From Pseudomonadales bacterium (GTDB lineage Bacteria; Pseudomonadota; Gammaproteobacteria; Pseudomonadales; Pseudohongiellaceae): a DNA stretch of 64,000 nucleotides. This document shows, piece after piece, positions 43,719 through 52,770 of the stretch (position 1 is its first letter; the number at the start of each line of letters is the position of its first letter). A program made the translations under genes and the position numbers. A model generated the notes under the pieces. It was not told where the DNA came from. It saw only the letters and a list, made by a program, of their open reading frames with translations, and searched no databases. The stretch spans positions 248,001 through 312,000 of the forward strand of contig JACKOJ010000001.1 in NCBI GenBank assembly GCA_024234325.1, given 5' to 3'.

Positions 43719-46172
43719 ATGACACCATGGACTTTCTGCATGCGGGCACTGCGCACGACACGCGCGATTCTGGCACGTCCGCTCACCAGCCTTGCACTGT
43801 TTTTGTTCGCCACCACCCTGCACGCACAGACTTTGCCCACCATCGCGGACAAGGTCGCCAATACCCAGACGCTGGCAGGATATTTCAATCTGTACTGGGA
43901 CAACGCCAGCGGCAAGATGTACTGGGAGATCGACAAGCTCGACACCGAGTTCCTTTACCAGATCTCCATGGCCTCCGGCCTCGGTTCCAACCCCGTGGGC
44001 ATCGACCGCGGACAACTCGGTGGCACCTATGTGCTGAAGGCCAAGCGCGTCGGTCCCCGCGTGCTGCTGGAGGAGCCCAACTACCGCTACCGCGCGATCA
44101 GCGACAACGAACTGGAACGCCAGGCGGTAGCCGATGCCTTCGCGCCCTCGGTGCTGTGGGGCTTCGACATCGTCGCGGCCACAGGTGACAGCATTCTGGT
44201 GGATGCGACCGATTTCTTCCTGCGCGACGCCCGCGACGTGATCGGCCAGATCGCCTCCCGTGGCCAGGGCACCTACACCCTGGACAAGAGCCGCAGCGCC
44301 TTCTACCTGGACAACACCAAGGCGTTTCCGGAGAACGTGGAGATAGAAACCATGCTCACCTTCGGCAGCCGCAATCCTGGCCGCCTGGTCAATGGTGTTG
44401 CCGCCTCTGGCGAATCCGTCACCCTGCGCCAGCATCATTCGCTGGTGAAGCTGCCGGACGACGACTTCCCTATTCGCCTGGCAGACCCGCGCATCGGTAC
44501 CAACGGACCGACCGTCGCAAACTACGGCGCCCTGATCGGCGATGACATGTACGTGCGTCTCGTGGCACGTCACCGCCTGGAGAAGAAAGACCCGAACGCG
44601 GCCCGCTCGGAGCCGATCGAACCCATCGTCTACTACGTGGATTCCGGCACTCCCGAACCCATCAAGAGCGCCCTGATCGAAGGGGCAAGCTGGTGGAACC
44701 AGGCCTACGAGGCGGCGGGCTTCATCAACGGCTTCCAGGTACGTGAACTTCCCGCCGGGGCCGACGCGCAGGACGTGCGCTACAACATGATTCACTGGAC
44801 CCATCGCCAGACGCGCGGCTACTCCTACGGCTCCTCCGTGATGGACCCGCGCACCGGCGAAATCATCAAGGGCAACGTGAACCTGGGCAGCCTGCGTCTG
44901 CGTCAGGACTATCTGCACGGCCAGGGCATGATTCCCGGCTTTGAATACCTGGAAGCCGTCGCCGACAACAACGCTGCGGCGATCAACATGGCGCTGGACC
45001 GTGTGCGCCAACTCTCCGCCCACGAGGTAGGCCACACCCTGGGTTTCCCGCACAACTATCTGGGCAGTGCCACCGGCCGCGAGAGTGTCATGGACTACCC
45101 GGCACCTCTGGTTGAGATTACCGCCGATGGCAAGCTGGATTTCTCCAATGCCTACACGCAGCAGATCGGCGAGTACGACAAGCTGGCCATCCGCTATTCC
45201 TACACACAGTTTCCCGCCGGTGCTGATGAAACGGCAGAGCTGGGCAAGATCGTGCAGGAAGCGCTCGACCGCGGCCTGCGCTTCATGGACCACACCAACA
45301 ACAATTTCGTAGGCGCAGGCGCGCAGTACGCCAGCGTCTGGGACAACGGCGCCAACCTGGTGGACCAGTTGAAGCACGAAATTGAGGTGCGTCGCATCGG
45401 CCTGGCGACCTTCGGTGAGGCGATGATCCGCAATGGTGAACCGATTTCCGACCTGGAAATTGTGCTGCTGCCGCTGTACATGCATCACCGCTTCCAGATG
45501 AACGCGGCCTCACAGAGCATCGGCGGTGCGGACTATCGCTATGCCATGCGCGGCGATGGCCAGACGCCGTGGACCATCATCGATGGCGAGGAACAGCGCG
45601 ACGCATTGGCAACGGTACTGTCCACCCTGAGCGTGGACTTCCTCACCCTGCCCCCGGACATTCTGGCCCTGCTGCCTCCGCCCGCGCACCGGCGCAATCA
45701 GGGCGAGGACTTCCCGGGCCGTACCGGCGTGCTGTTTGATGTCATGGGCGCAGTGGAGGCATCCGCCAGCCTGTCGGTGCAGCAGATTCTGATTCCCGAG
45801 CGCATGGCCCGGCTGGTGTCCTATGGCGCGCTGGGGGACTACCCCGATCTGGAGGAAGTGATCGATGCCCTGCTCGACGCCACCTGGAATGCCGATGTGC
45901 CTGACAATGCCTATCAGCGCCAGATTCTGCAGGTGGTACAGCGTGTCACGGCGGATGAGATGATGGTGCAGGCGGCCAGTGAGGACAACCCGGGCGAGGT
46001 CCAGTCCGTGCTGATCGACCGCCTGGACAAACTCGCAGCACAACTGGAGGGGCTGCGCAATGCAACGGCTCACCAGAGCGGCACTGCTGCAGAAATACGT
46101 CGCTGGGAGCAACGTTCCGAGGGTTCGATTCCGGGTGCTGCGCTGCAGATGCCGCCTGGGGACCCCATCTAG
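43719..46172 (+). CDS. Exported metzincin-type zinc metalloprotease (DUF5117 family)
   Basis: Encodes 817 residues. A signal peptide ends LHAQT. The N-terminal part (about 60-240) fits the DUF5117-type domain. The catalytic motif HEVGHTLGFPH spans residues 435-445, a complete HExxHxxGxxH site, and VMDYP shortly after supplies the Met-turn. A C-terminal helical domain (about 560-800) follows. Physiological substrates are unknown; these are large periplasmic or outer-membrane-attached proteases of marine bacteria. The end lies 6 bp before a palindromic repeat shared with the convergent gene. Confidence 0.92.
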   Translation: MTPWTFCMRALRTTRAILARPLTSLALFLFATTLHAQTLPTIADKVANTQTLAGYFNLYWDNASGKMYWEIDKLDTEFLYQISMASGLGSNPVGIDRGQLGGTYVLKAKRVGPRVLLEEPNYRYRAISDNELERQAVADAFAPSVLWGFDIVAATGDSILVDATDFFLRDARDVIGQIASRGQGTYTLDKSRSAFYLDNTKAFPENVEIETMLTFGSRNPGRLVNGVAASGESVTLRQHHSLVKLPDDDFPIRLADPRIGTNGPTVANYGALIGDDMYVRLVARHRLEKKDPNAARSEPIEPIVYYVDSGTPEPIKSALIEGASWWNQAYEAAGFINGFQVRELPAGADAQDVRYNMIHWTHRQTRGYSYGSSVMDPRTGEIIKGNVNLGSLRLRQDYLHGQGMIPGFEYLEAVADNNAAAINMALDRVRQLSAHEVGHTLGFPHNYLGSATGRESVMDYPAPLVEITADGKLDFSNAYTQQIGEYDKLAIRYSYTQFPAGADETAELGKIVQEALDRGLRFMDHTNNNFVGAGAQYASVWDNGANLVDQLKHEIEVRRIGLATFGEAMIRNGEPISDLEIVLLPLYMHHRFQMNAASQSIGGADYRYAMRGDGQTPWTIIDGEEQRDALATVLSTLSVDFLTLPPDILALLPPPAHRRNQGEDFPGRTGVLFDVMGAVEASASLSVQQILIPERMARLVSYGALGDYPDLEEVIDALLDATWNADVPDNAYQRQILQVVQRVTADEMMVQAASEDNPGEVQSVLIDRLDKLAAQLEGLRNATAHQSGTAAEIRRWEQRSEGSIPGAALQMPPGDPI

Positions 46173-46178
46173 TGCGAG

Positions 46179-46205
46179 GGGGTCAGAGTCACTGACTCTG
46201 ACCCC
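46179..46205. repeat. GGGGTCAG-family hairpin repeat, copy 3
   Basis: Near-perfect palindrome GGGGTCAGAGTCA-C-TGACTCTGACCCC between two convergent genes. The minus-strand P1 peptidase gene ends inside it (stop at 46189-46191), so the repeat encodes that protein's last residues. It probably also works as a bidirectional terminator. It shares its core with the copies at 33345 and 35690. Confidence 0.68.
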
Positions 46206-47322
46206 GCTGGATCAGTTTCAGCACCGCGTCTACCGGCAGGGACGGATAGCGCCCCTTGTTGACGCCGGCCACATCGCTGGCCTTGAACAGGGCGTTGTAG
46301 ACGGCCTCCTCGGTCGCCTCGACCACGGCCTGAAAATAGGGCGTCATCTCGTCGTTGGGCCAGTCTTCGATCGTGTGCCGCGCAGCACGGCGTTCAGGCG
46401 TGCGGCGCACCGACTCGGCGGTGGAAAATGCCAGGGCATAATCCCCGGAACCGTTGCTCATGGCCGAACCGGTGCGGGCGATGCCCAGAAAGGCACGCTT
46501 GGCCAGCCGTTCCAGATTGCGATCCGAGAAGGGCGCATTGGTGGCGACGATAATCATCACCGAGCCATCCGGACTGGTGGCAGTTGGCACTCTTTCTGAG
46601 TCGGTCGCCAGCGCCCGCGCCGTAATCGGCACTCCCATGATGCTAAGCTCGCCGCCGTAATTGGTCTGCACCAGCACCCCCACAGTGTAGCCGCCATCGC
46701 CCTCGGGCAACACGCGGGAACTGGTGCCGATACCGCCCTTCCAGCCGAAGTTCACCGTGCCCATGCCGGCCCCCACACTGCCCTCTTCCACCGGGCCGGA
46801 ACGGGCACTCTGGATCGCCTGCAGCGCGTGCTCGGGGCGCAGCGCCCGCGCACGAATGTCGTTGATGCGGGCATCATTGGTTTCCCCGACAACGGCATTC
46901 ACCGACACCACGTCTTCATTTCCCGCCTGTCGCAATGTCCAGTCGATCGCGGCCGAGGCTGCCTCGGCAACATTCAGGGTATTGGTCAGAAGAATGGGGG
47001 TCTCGACCTCCCCGAGCTCGATCACCTGGGTGGTGCCCATCATCTTGCCGAAACCGTTGCCCTGGGAGAATCCGGCGGGCACCTTGTTCTGATAGAGATT
47101 GCCACCATGGGGAAGAATGGCGGTGACGCCGGTACGGATGCTGCCGCCCTCGATCAGGGACACCTGCCCCACCAGCACGCCCGGCACATCGGTAATGGCG
47201 TTGTATTCGCCCGGGGCATATATTCCGGGAGCCAGCCCTGCCTCGCGGGCACGCGGGTCGTCGTCCCCGTGAACCGTCAATGGCAGCAGAGCAGCGAGCA
47301 GGGCGAGCAGGTGTTTCTTCAT
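46189..47322 (-). CDS. Exported P1 family peptidase (DmpA/BapA type)
   Basis: Encodes 377 residues. A signal peptide ends VHGDD. The mature protein shows P1/DmpA features: TNTLNVAEAASAAIDW, NAVVGETND, GSVGAGMGTVNFGWKGGIGTSSR and NGSGDYALAFS. These are Ntn-fold aminopeptidases that self-cleave and act on beta-peptides or D-amino-acid amides. ATG 47322 begins a normal signal peptide. The last codons lie in the palindromic repeat. The gene is divergent from the membrane protein gene at 47420. Confidence 0.9.
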   Translation of the reverse strand: MKKHLLALLAALLPLTVHGDDDPRAREAGLAPGIYAPGEYNAITDVPGVLVGQVSLIEGGSIRTGVTAILPHGGNLYQNKVPAGFSQGNGFGKMMGTTQVIELGEVETPILLTNTLNVAEAASAAIDWTLRQAGNEDVVSVNAVVGETNDARINDIRARALRPEHALQAIQSARSGPVEEGSVGAGMGTVNFGWKGGIGTSSRVLPEGDGGYTVGVLVQTNYGGELSIMGVPITARALATDSERVPTATSPDGSVMIIVATNAPFSDRNLERLAKRAFLGIARTGSAMSNGSGDYALAFSTAESVRRTPERRAARHTIEDWPNDEMTPYFQAVVEATEEAVYNALFKASDVAGVNKGRYPSLPVDAVLKLIQRGQSQ

Positions 47323-47419
47323 GATCTGTGGTCCGGTTTTATGAATGGTCATCAAGGCAGCGCGCTTGTAATATGCAGCAAGCATTCCGCAGGCGCAAAC
47401 AGCAAGGACTGAAGACTTC

Positions 47420-47980
47420 ATGAAGAACCCACGACAGCAGGTCCTGACGAAATTCGTGGCACTGTGCCTGATACTGTTCGGCTACGCGGGCTACCTGACC
47501 TACGAATACGATTTTCTGACCGGCGGGATTGCGGCGCTGATTACCTGGAGTTTCTTCGTGCTGTGCACCCCGGTCGCCGATGCCGGTTTCCTGCTGGACT
47601 TTCCCATCCGGGTGCTGTTCGGGGTGCGCATGGTGTTTTCGGAGATCGTGGTGTGGGCGATTGCCATCACCCTCAATGCCGTGGTGTTGTGGAAGTTTCG
47701 CGAGTACTACCAGACCACCGTGCTCACACGCCTGATGGAGTCCATCCTGACCACGCCGTTTCCCTACTGGCTGATCGTGATCCTGTCCGCCATCGGCACC
47801 TTCCTGTCCATCCGCTTCGGCGATGAGCTGATGGACGTGCTGCACCACCGCGATCGCGACTTCTTCCACAGCCACCATTTCAAACACGAGATTGTGCTGT
47901 TCCTGTTCTTTATCTTCGTGTTCTTCAGCTATTACGAACTCATCTCCTCCCTTGGCATCTCGATTGAGGATTCCATGTAA
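47420..47980 (+). CDS. Inner-membrane protein of unknown function
   Basis: Encodes 186 residues with about five hydrophobic helices (about 11-29, 33-52, 73-92, 112-130 and 158-180) and a histidine-rich loop HHRDRDFFHSHHFKH before the last helix. I do not recognise the family with confidence. The histidine loop could bind metal. It lies between the P1 peptidase and the TRAP transporter genes, with 184 bp before the latter. Confidence 0.75.
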   Translation: MKNPRQQVLTKFVALCLILFGYAGYLTYEYDFLTGGIAALITWSFFVLCTPVADAGFLLDFPIRVLFGVRMVFSEIVVWAIAITLNAVVLWKFREYYQTTVLTRLMESILTTPFPYWLIVILSAIGTFLSIRFGDELMDVLHHRDRDFFHSHHFKHEIVLFLFFIFVFFSYYELISSLGISIEDSM

Positions 47981-48164
47981 GCCCACCGCCCTGCCCCCCG
48001 CAGTCCGGGCCTTTGCGCAGGCCGCAGAGCATTTGTGCTTTAAAACAAAATGTGTTTACATCGGGCGGCTCGCGAGGTCATGGATGGCACCTCACCCGTC
48101 TCGACAAGAAGACTGGAAAGCCCGGTGCTCCCGGGGAATTCTTTCACAACAAGAACAAAGCGCT

Positions 48165-49235
48165 ATGCCAACACCACGCCCCGCACATGGCAGCTCCAGA
48201 CCCGCAGCAGGACGGCGTTTCAGCCTGCGAACTTTCCTGCTTTTCCTGAGCACACTCACCCTGCTTGCAAGCTGCGGCGATCAGCTCTCGACCAACCGCC
48301 CCTACATTCTGACCACCGCTACCGCAGGGGGCGCGTTCTACCCCATCGGGGTCGCCATGGCGACCATCTCCAAATCCCAGTTGCAGCCGGAGCACAACAT
48401 CTCCATCTCGGCCATCAGCTCCGCGGGTTCGCTGGAGAACGTCAAACTGCTGCGGGACAACGAGGCCCAGTTCGGCATTCTGCAGGGCATCTTTGCCGCC
48501 TGGGCGTGGGACGGTGAAGGCCCCATCCGCAATCCGCAGACCAATATGCGCAGCGTCAGTGCGCTGTGGTTCAACGTCGAACACTTTGTGCTGCTCAGCT
48601 CTCTTGTGCACGACGGCACCCTGAGCGACCTCGGCCATCTCAATGGCGAGCGCTTCGTGCTGGGGGCACGCAACTCGGGGGCGGAGCAGTCCGGCCGCTT
48701 CATTCTGGAAACCCTGGGCATCGACTACGAAAGCGGCATGAACCTCGCCTATATGGGCTATGAGGGGGCTGCCAGCGCGCTGCAGGACGGCAACGTGGTG
48801 GGCATGAACGTGCCCGCAGGCGCCCCCACTGCCGCGATCACCCAGGCCTTTGCCCAACTGGGCGACCGCATTACGCTGCTGCGCTTCTCCCAGGAGGAGC
48901 TGGACCGCCTGAACAGCCGCTATAACCTGTGGGACTGGTACGACTTCCCGGTCGGCACCTACCCCAATCAGGAAGAGCCCTGGCGCTCCATTGCGTCCCC
49001 CAACGTGCTGGTGGCGCGCGCGGACGTGCCAGACGAGGTGGTCTACCGCATCACCAAGATGATCTGGGAAAACCTGGGCACCCTGCAGGAAATTCATGCC
49101 GCCACCAAGGACATGGACATCAACCGGGCACTGCGCGGCATGGTCGCGCCACTGCATCCGGGCGCCCTGCGCTATTACCGCGAGATCGGGCTTGAGATTC
49201 CCCCACACCTGATTCAGGAAGAGCCCGCCCGATGA
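48165..49235 (+). CDS. TAXI family TRAP solute-binding lipoprotein
   Basis: Encodes 356 residues. The leader ends LLASC, a lipobox with Cys at about residue 37, so the binding protein is probably lipid-anchored. The TAXI pattern follows: ILTTATAGGAFYPIGVAMATISK and SAGSLENVKLLRDNEAQFGILQG. It delivers an unknown solute, perhaps glutamate-like or a dicarboxylate, to the TRAP permease. The start at ATG 48165 gives a short basic N-region before the hydrophobic core. Its stop overlaps the permease start by four bases (ATGA). Confidence 0.87.
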   Translation: MPTPRPAHGSSRPAAGRRFSLRTFLLFLSTLTLLASCGDQLSTNRPYILTTATAGGAFYPIGVAMATISKSQLQPEHNISISAISSAGSLENVKLLRDNEAQFGILQGIFAAWAWDGEGPIRNPQTNMRSVSALWFNVEHFVLLSSLVHDGTLSDLGHLNGERFVLGARNSGAEQSGRFILETLGIDYESGMNLAYMGYEGAASALQDGNVVGMNVPAGAPTAAITQAFAQLGDRITLLRFSQEELDRLNSRYNLWDWYDFPVGTYPNQEEPWRSIASPNVLVARADVPDEVVYRITKMIWENLGTLQEIHAATKDMDINRALRGMVAPLHPGALRYYREIGLEIPPHLIQEEPAR

Positions 49236-51232
49236 AATCACCCCTTCTGCGCTGGGGCGCGTTTCTCTTCGCCCTCTTTCATGTCTACACCAATCTCTTC
49301 GCATCCCTGTCGGAACTGTGGTTTGCGGCGATTCACTTCGGCGGCTTCTGCGCGCTGTGCGCCCTGAGCGCCAATGAGCGCCTGACCGACGCCGTGCCAC
49401 GAGCGAAGCTGCAGTACGGGCTGAACATTCTGTTTGCGATTCTGGCCATCGGCGTACCGATTTACCTGATGCTGTTCGAGAACGCGCTGTATGCGCGTGA
49501 GGCCGAGTTCATCTGGTCCGACTATGTGGTGTCCGCCGTCGCGGTGATGCTGGCAATCGAGTTCACGCGGCGTACTACCGGCTGGTTTACCCCGGTGCTG
49601 ATTCTGGTGTCGCTGGCCTACATCCTGTTCCTGGGCCGCTATATCAGTGGCGTGTTCTCTTTCCCCGGGCTGAGTGTGGAAACGGTGCTTTACCGCAGTT
49701 TCTTCAGCGCCGAAGGCATGTTCGGCAGCACCGCCAACATCTCCGCCACCTATGTGTTCATGTTCATTCTTTTCGGCGCCTTCCTGCTCAAGTCCGGTGC
49801 CGGCGAATTTATTGTGCGCCTGGCGCGCTGCCTGGCCGGGCGCTTCACCGGCGGAGCGGCCCTGGTGTCCGTGGTCGGCTCCGGGCTGATGGGTTCGGTC
49901 TCCGGCAGCGCGGTGGCCAACACCGTCTCCACCGGGGTGATCACCATTCCGATGATGAAGCGCTCCGGCTTCCCGCCCCAGTTCGCGGCAGGTGTCGAGG
50001 CCGCAGCCTCCACCGGCGGGGCGCTGATGCCGCCCATCATGGGCGCTGGTGCCTTCGTGATGGCAGGCTACACCCAGATTCCGTACACCCAGATCGTGGC
50101 CGTTTCCATTCTGCCGGCGCTGCTGTATTTCCTTACGGTGGCCTTCTTCGTGCGCATTGAGGCCAAGCGCCTCGGCCTGCTGCCGGAGAACATCGAACAG
50201 ACAGAGACCCTGCGCAATGTACTGAAGGAGGGCTGGCATTTCTCGCTGCCACTGGCGGTGCTGGTAGGTGCTCTGCTGATTGGTTATACGGCGCTGCTGG
50301 CCGCCGTGTTCGCCATTGGCGCCACCATTGCGGCCTCCTGGATATCACCCAAGCCCATGAGCCTGCAGGACTGTTTCGATGCCACCGTGGACGGGGTGCG
50401 CAACATGACGGCAACGGCGCTGTTGCTGGTCGCTGTTGGTTTGGTCATCAACGTGGTCACCACTACCGGCATCGGCAACGCCTTCTCGCTGATGATTGTC
50501 GAGTGGGCACAGGGCAGCCTGCTGATTACGATCGCTTTGGTGGCGCTGGCGTCACTGATCCTGGGCATGGGCCTGCCGGTGACGGCCTCCTACATCGTGC
50601 TGGCCACCCTGTCGGCCCCGGTAATCTACGACCTGATCGCACAGGACTATCTGTTGCAGGCGCTGCAGGCAGGCGACCTGCCGTCCTCTGTGCGCGCCAC
50701 CCTGAGCCTGTTTGGGGGTGACCCGGTAGTCGCCATCCGCGAAATGCCGCTGGAGATGCGCCAACTGCTGCGCGCCGAATTGCTGGACCCGACCGTGCTC
50801 GCCGGCATGCTGCTGAGCGCGCACCTGATCATCTTCTGGCTGTCCCAAGACAGCAATATCACCCCGCCGGTCTGCCTGGCCGCCTTCGCCGCTGCCGGCA
50901 TTGCGGGCACCCGCCCCATGGCCACGGGAATGACCTCGTGGAAGCTGGCCAAGGGGCTGTACCTGATTCCCGTGCTGTTCGCCTACTCCCCGATCATTTC
51001 CGGCACCTGGCCGGAACGGCTCAGCGAGTTCGGCTGGTCCTGCCTCGGCCTGTATGCTCTGGCGGGCCTGCTGCAATGGCGTCTTGATCGTCCCCTCAAC
51101 CCGCTGTCTGCCGTCATGCTGCTCGTGGCGGCCGGACTTTTGATGTGGGCACCGCTCGGCATTGCTTATCATCTGGCGGGCGCTGGGTTACTCTTCGCCG
51201 TGGTGCTGTGGCAGAAGCGCACCCCCGCCTGA
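49232..51232 (+). CDS. TRAP transporter fused permease (small plus large subunits)
   Basis: Encodes 666 residues with about 16-18 membrane helices. The N-terminal part corresponds to the small subunit (DctQ-like). The rest is the large DctM-like subunit, with GSGLMGSVSGSAVANTVSTGVITIPMMKRSGF (about 210-241), the ASTGGALMPPIMGAGAF motif and NITPPVCLAAFAAAG. It works with the TAXI protein as an ion-driven secondary importer. Fusion of both subunits is normal for TAXI-TRAP systems. Confidence 0.93.
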   Translation: MKSPLLRWGAFLFALFHVYTNLFASLSELWFAAIHFGGFCALCALSANERLTDAVPRAKLQYGLNILFAILAIGVPIYLMLFENALYAREAEFIWSDYVVSAVAVMLAIEFTRRTTGWFTPVLILVSLAYILFLGRYISGVFSFPGLSVETVLYRSFFSAEGMFGSTANISATYVFMFILFGAFLLKSGAGEFIVRLARCLAGRFTGGAALVSVVGSGLMGSVSGSAVANTVSTGVITIPMMKRSGFPPQFAAGVEAAASTGGALMPPIMGAGAFVMAGYTQIPYTQIVAVSILPALLYFLTVAFFVRIEAKRLGLLPENIEQTETLRNVLKEGWHFSLPLAVLVGALLIGYTALLAAVFAIGATIAASWISPKPMSLQDCFDATVDGVRNMTATALLLVAVGLVINVVTTTGIGNAFSLMIVEWAQGSLLITIALVALASLILGMGLPVTASYIVLATLSAPVIYDLIAQDYLLQALQAGDLPSSVRATLSLFGGDPVVAIREMPLEMRQLLRAELLDPTVLAGMLLSAHLIIFWLSQDSNITPPVCLAAFAAAGIAGTRPMATGMTSWKLAKGLYLIPVLFAYSPIISGTWPERLSEFGWSCLGLYALAGLLQWRLDRPLNPLSAVMLLVAAGLLMWAPLGIAYHLAGAGLLFAVVLWQKRTPA

Positions 51233-51261
51233 CTCCCAGGCATGATCCACGGATCGAGAGC

Positions 51262-51651
51262 ATGTTTTCCGAGAAAGAACTGAATCTGGAAGAGACGGAG
51301 CTGCGCGAACAGATCTCCCTGCTGTCGCAGGACGAGATGGCGCGCTACCTCGCACTGGAACAGTCCGCCTTCAAGCGGCCGGGCACCTATGCCGCGCTCA
51401 ACTCCCTGTATTTCCTGGGCGCCCACCACTTCTATCTGCGCCGCTGGCTGCGCGGGCTGATCAATCTGGTGCTGGGCGTAACCGCCCTGACCCTGGTGCT
51501 GGGAGCCGCCCTGCTCTACGGCGCCGTGATTCTGCTGGCCATGGCCATTGTGGAAATTCCGCAACTGCTCAATTACGAGCATCTGGTGCACGCTTACAAC
51601 AACCGGGCCATGCGCCAGTGTTTGCAGCGGGTCCGAAAATCCCTTCGATAA
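51262..51651 (+). CDS. TM2-domain-like small membrane protein
   Basis: Encodes 129 residues. A charged N-terminal part (LNLEETELREQISLLSQDEMARYL) is followed by two membrane helices with FLGAHHFYLRRWLRGLINL, typical of TM2-type proteins. Function is unknown. It starts 29 bp after the TRAP permease and may belong to the same transcript. Confidence 0.77.
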   Translation: MFSEKELNLEETELREQISLLSQDEMARYLALEQSAFKRPGTYAALNSLYFLGAHHFYLRRWLRGLINLVLGVTALTLVLGAALLYGAVILLAMAIVEIPQLLNYEHLVHAYNNRAMRQCLQRVRKSLR

Positions 51652-51754
51652 ACGGCGGCGGCTCATGTTAGGATGCCCCGCCTTGTTCTTTTTTTGGGCT
51701 CCATGACCCCGCGTCATTCTTCATCATCGCAAGGCGGAGCAGGACAGCATTATT

Positions 51755-52693
51755 GTGGCGTTAACACTGGTTTGGTTCGTAACAGGCCTCCTGATACTGA
51801 TGGGGGGAGCAGAAAGTCTGGTTCGTGGCAGCTCCGCCCTGGCGCTGCGTCTGGGTGTTACCCCCCTGGTCATTGGCCTGACAGTGGTTGCCTTCGGCAC
51901 CAGCAGCCCAGAACTGGCCGTCAGCATTGAATCCGCCCTCAAGGGCAGCAGTTCCATCGCCCTGGGCAATGTCATCGGCTCCAACGTCGCCAATATCGGT
52001 CTCATTCTCGGCTTGACGGCGATGATCCGCCCCATGAAGGTTCAACCCTCTCTGCTGAAAGAGCAGATTCCGCTGATGATCGTCATGTCCTTCATCATCT
52101 GGTTCATGGCGTCCGACGGACACATCGGTTTCTTTGACGGCATCGTCCTGACGCTGGCGCTGAGCGGCTTCCTCTACCACAGCTATCGCATCTGCAAGGA
52201 CAAGGGGGAAGAGGACGGCGACCTGCCGGACGACGTCATGACACTCAAGGACAAAACCTGGTTCTGTGCCCTGCTGATCGTGCTCGGACTGGCGGGGCTG
52301 ATCGGCGGCGGCATGCTGTTTGTGAACTCCGCCGTGGAGATTGCGCGTCTGTTCGAGGTGGACGAAGCCATCATCGGTCTGACCATTGTCGCAATCGGCA
52401 CCAGCATGCCGGAACTGGCCACCTCGGTCGTCGCGGCAATTCGCAAGCATTCGGACATTGCCATCGGCAATATTGTCGGCTCCAACATCTTCAATCTGTT
52501 GGCGATCCTGGGCATTGCCTCGCTGATTCGCCCGCTGTCCAGCGCCGGGATCCGTCACGGCGACTACCTGGTCATGATCGCTTTTGCCGTGATCCTGCTG
52601 CCCATGGCCTGGAGCGGCAGGACACTCAGCCGCCCGGAAGGCACCGTGCTTCTGCTGGGCTATCTGGCCTATATGGCCTATATCTGGCCCTGA
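51755..52693 (+). CDS. Calcium/sodium antiporter (CaCA family, YrbG-like)
   Basis: Encodes 312 residues with ten membrane helices in two halves. The alpha repeats are visible: VVAFGTSSPELAVSIESALKGSSSIALGNVIGSNVANIGLILGL (about 46-89) and TIVAIGTSMPELATSVVAAIRKHSDIAIGNIVGSNIFNLLAILG. Each carries the paired acidic and GSN ion-binding residues. It exchanges Ca2+ for Na+ or H+. The start is GTG 51755. The next gene starts 77 bp downstream. Confidence 0.92.
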   Translation: MALTLVWFVTGLLILMGGAESLVRGSSALALRLGVTPLVIGLTVVAFGTSSPELAVSIESALKGSSSIALGNVIGSNVANIGLILGLTAMIRPMKVQPSLLKEQIPLMIVMSFIIWFMASDGHIGFFDGIVLTLALSGFLYHSYRICKDKGEEDGDLPDDVMTLKDKTWFCALLIVLGLAGLIGGGMLFVNSAVEIARLFEVDEAIIGLTIVAIGTSMPELATSVVAAIRKHSDIAIGNIVGSNIFNLLAILGIASLIRPLSSAGIRHGDYLVMIAFAVILLPMAWSGRTLSRPEGTVLLLGYLAYMAYIWP

Positions 52694-52770
52694 GGCCAAC
52701 GATCCGTGTAACAGGCCCGGCTGCAAACGGGTCCTGCTCCAAGCCATCCGCTGCAGGAGCTCTTGAAGAC

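Noticed and set aside
43605..45488. 627-residue frame antisense to the metzincin gene
   Set aside because: The plus strand has a perfect HExxHxxGxxH site and signal peptide; the antisense product looks random.
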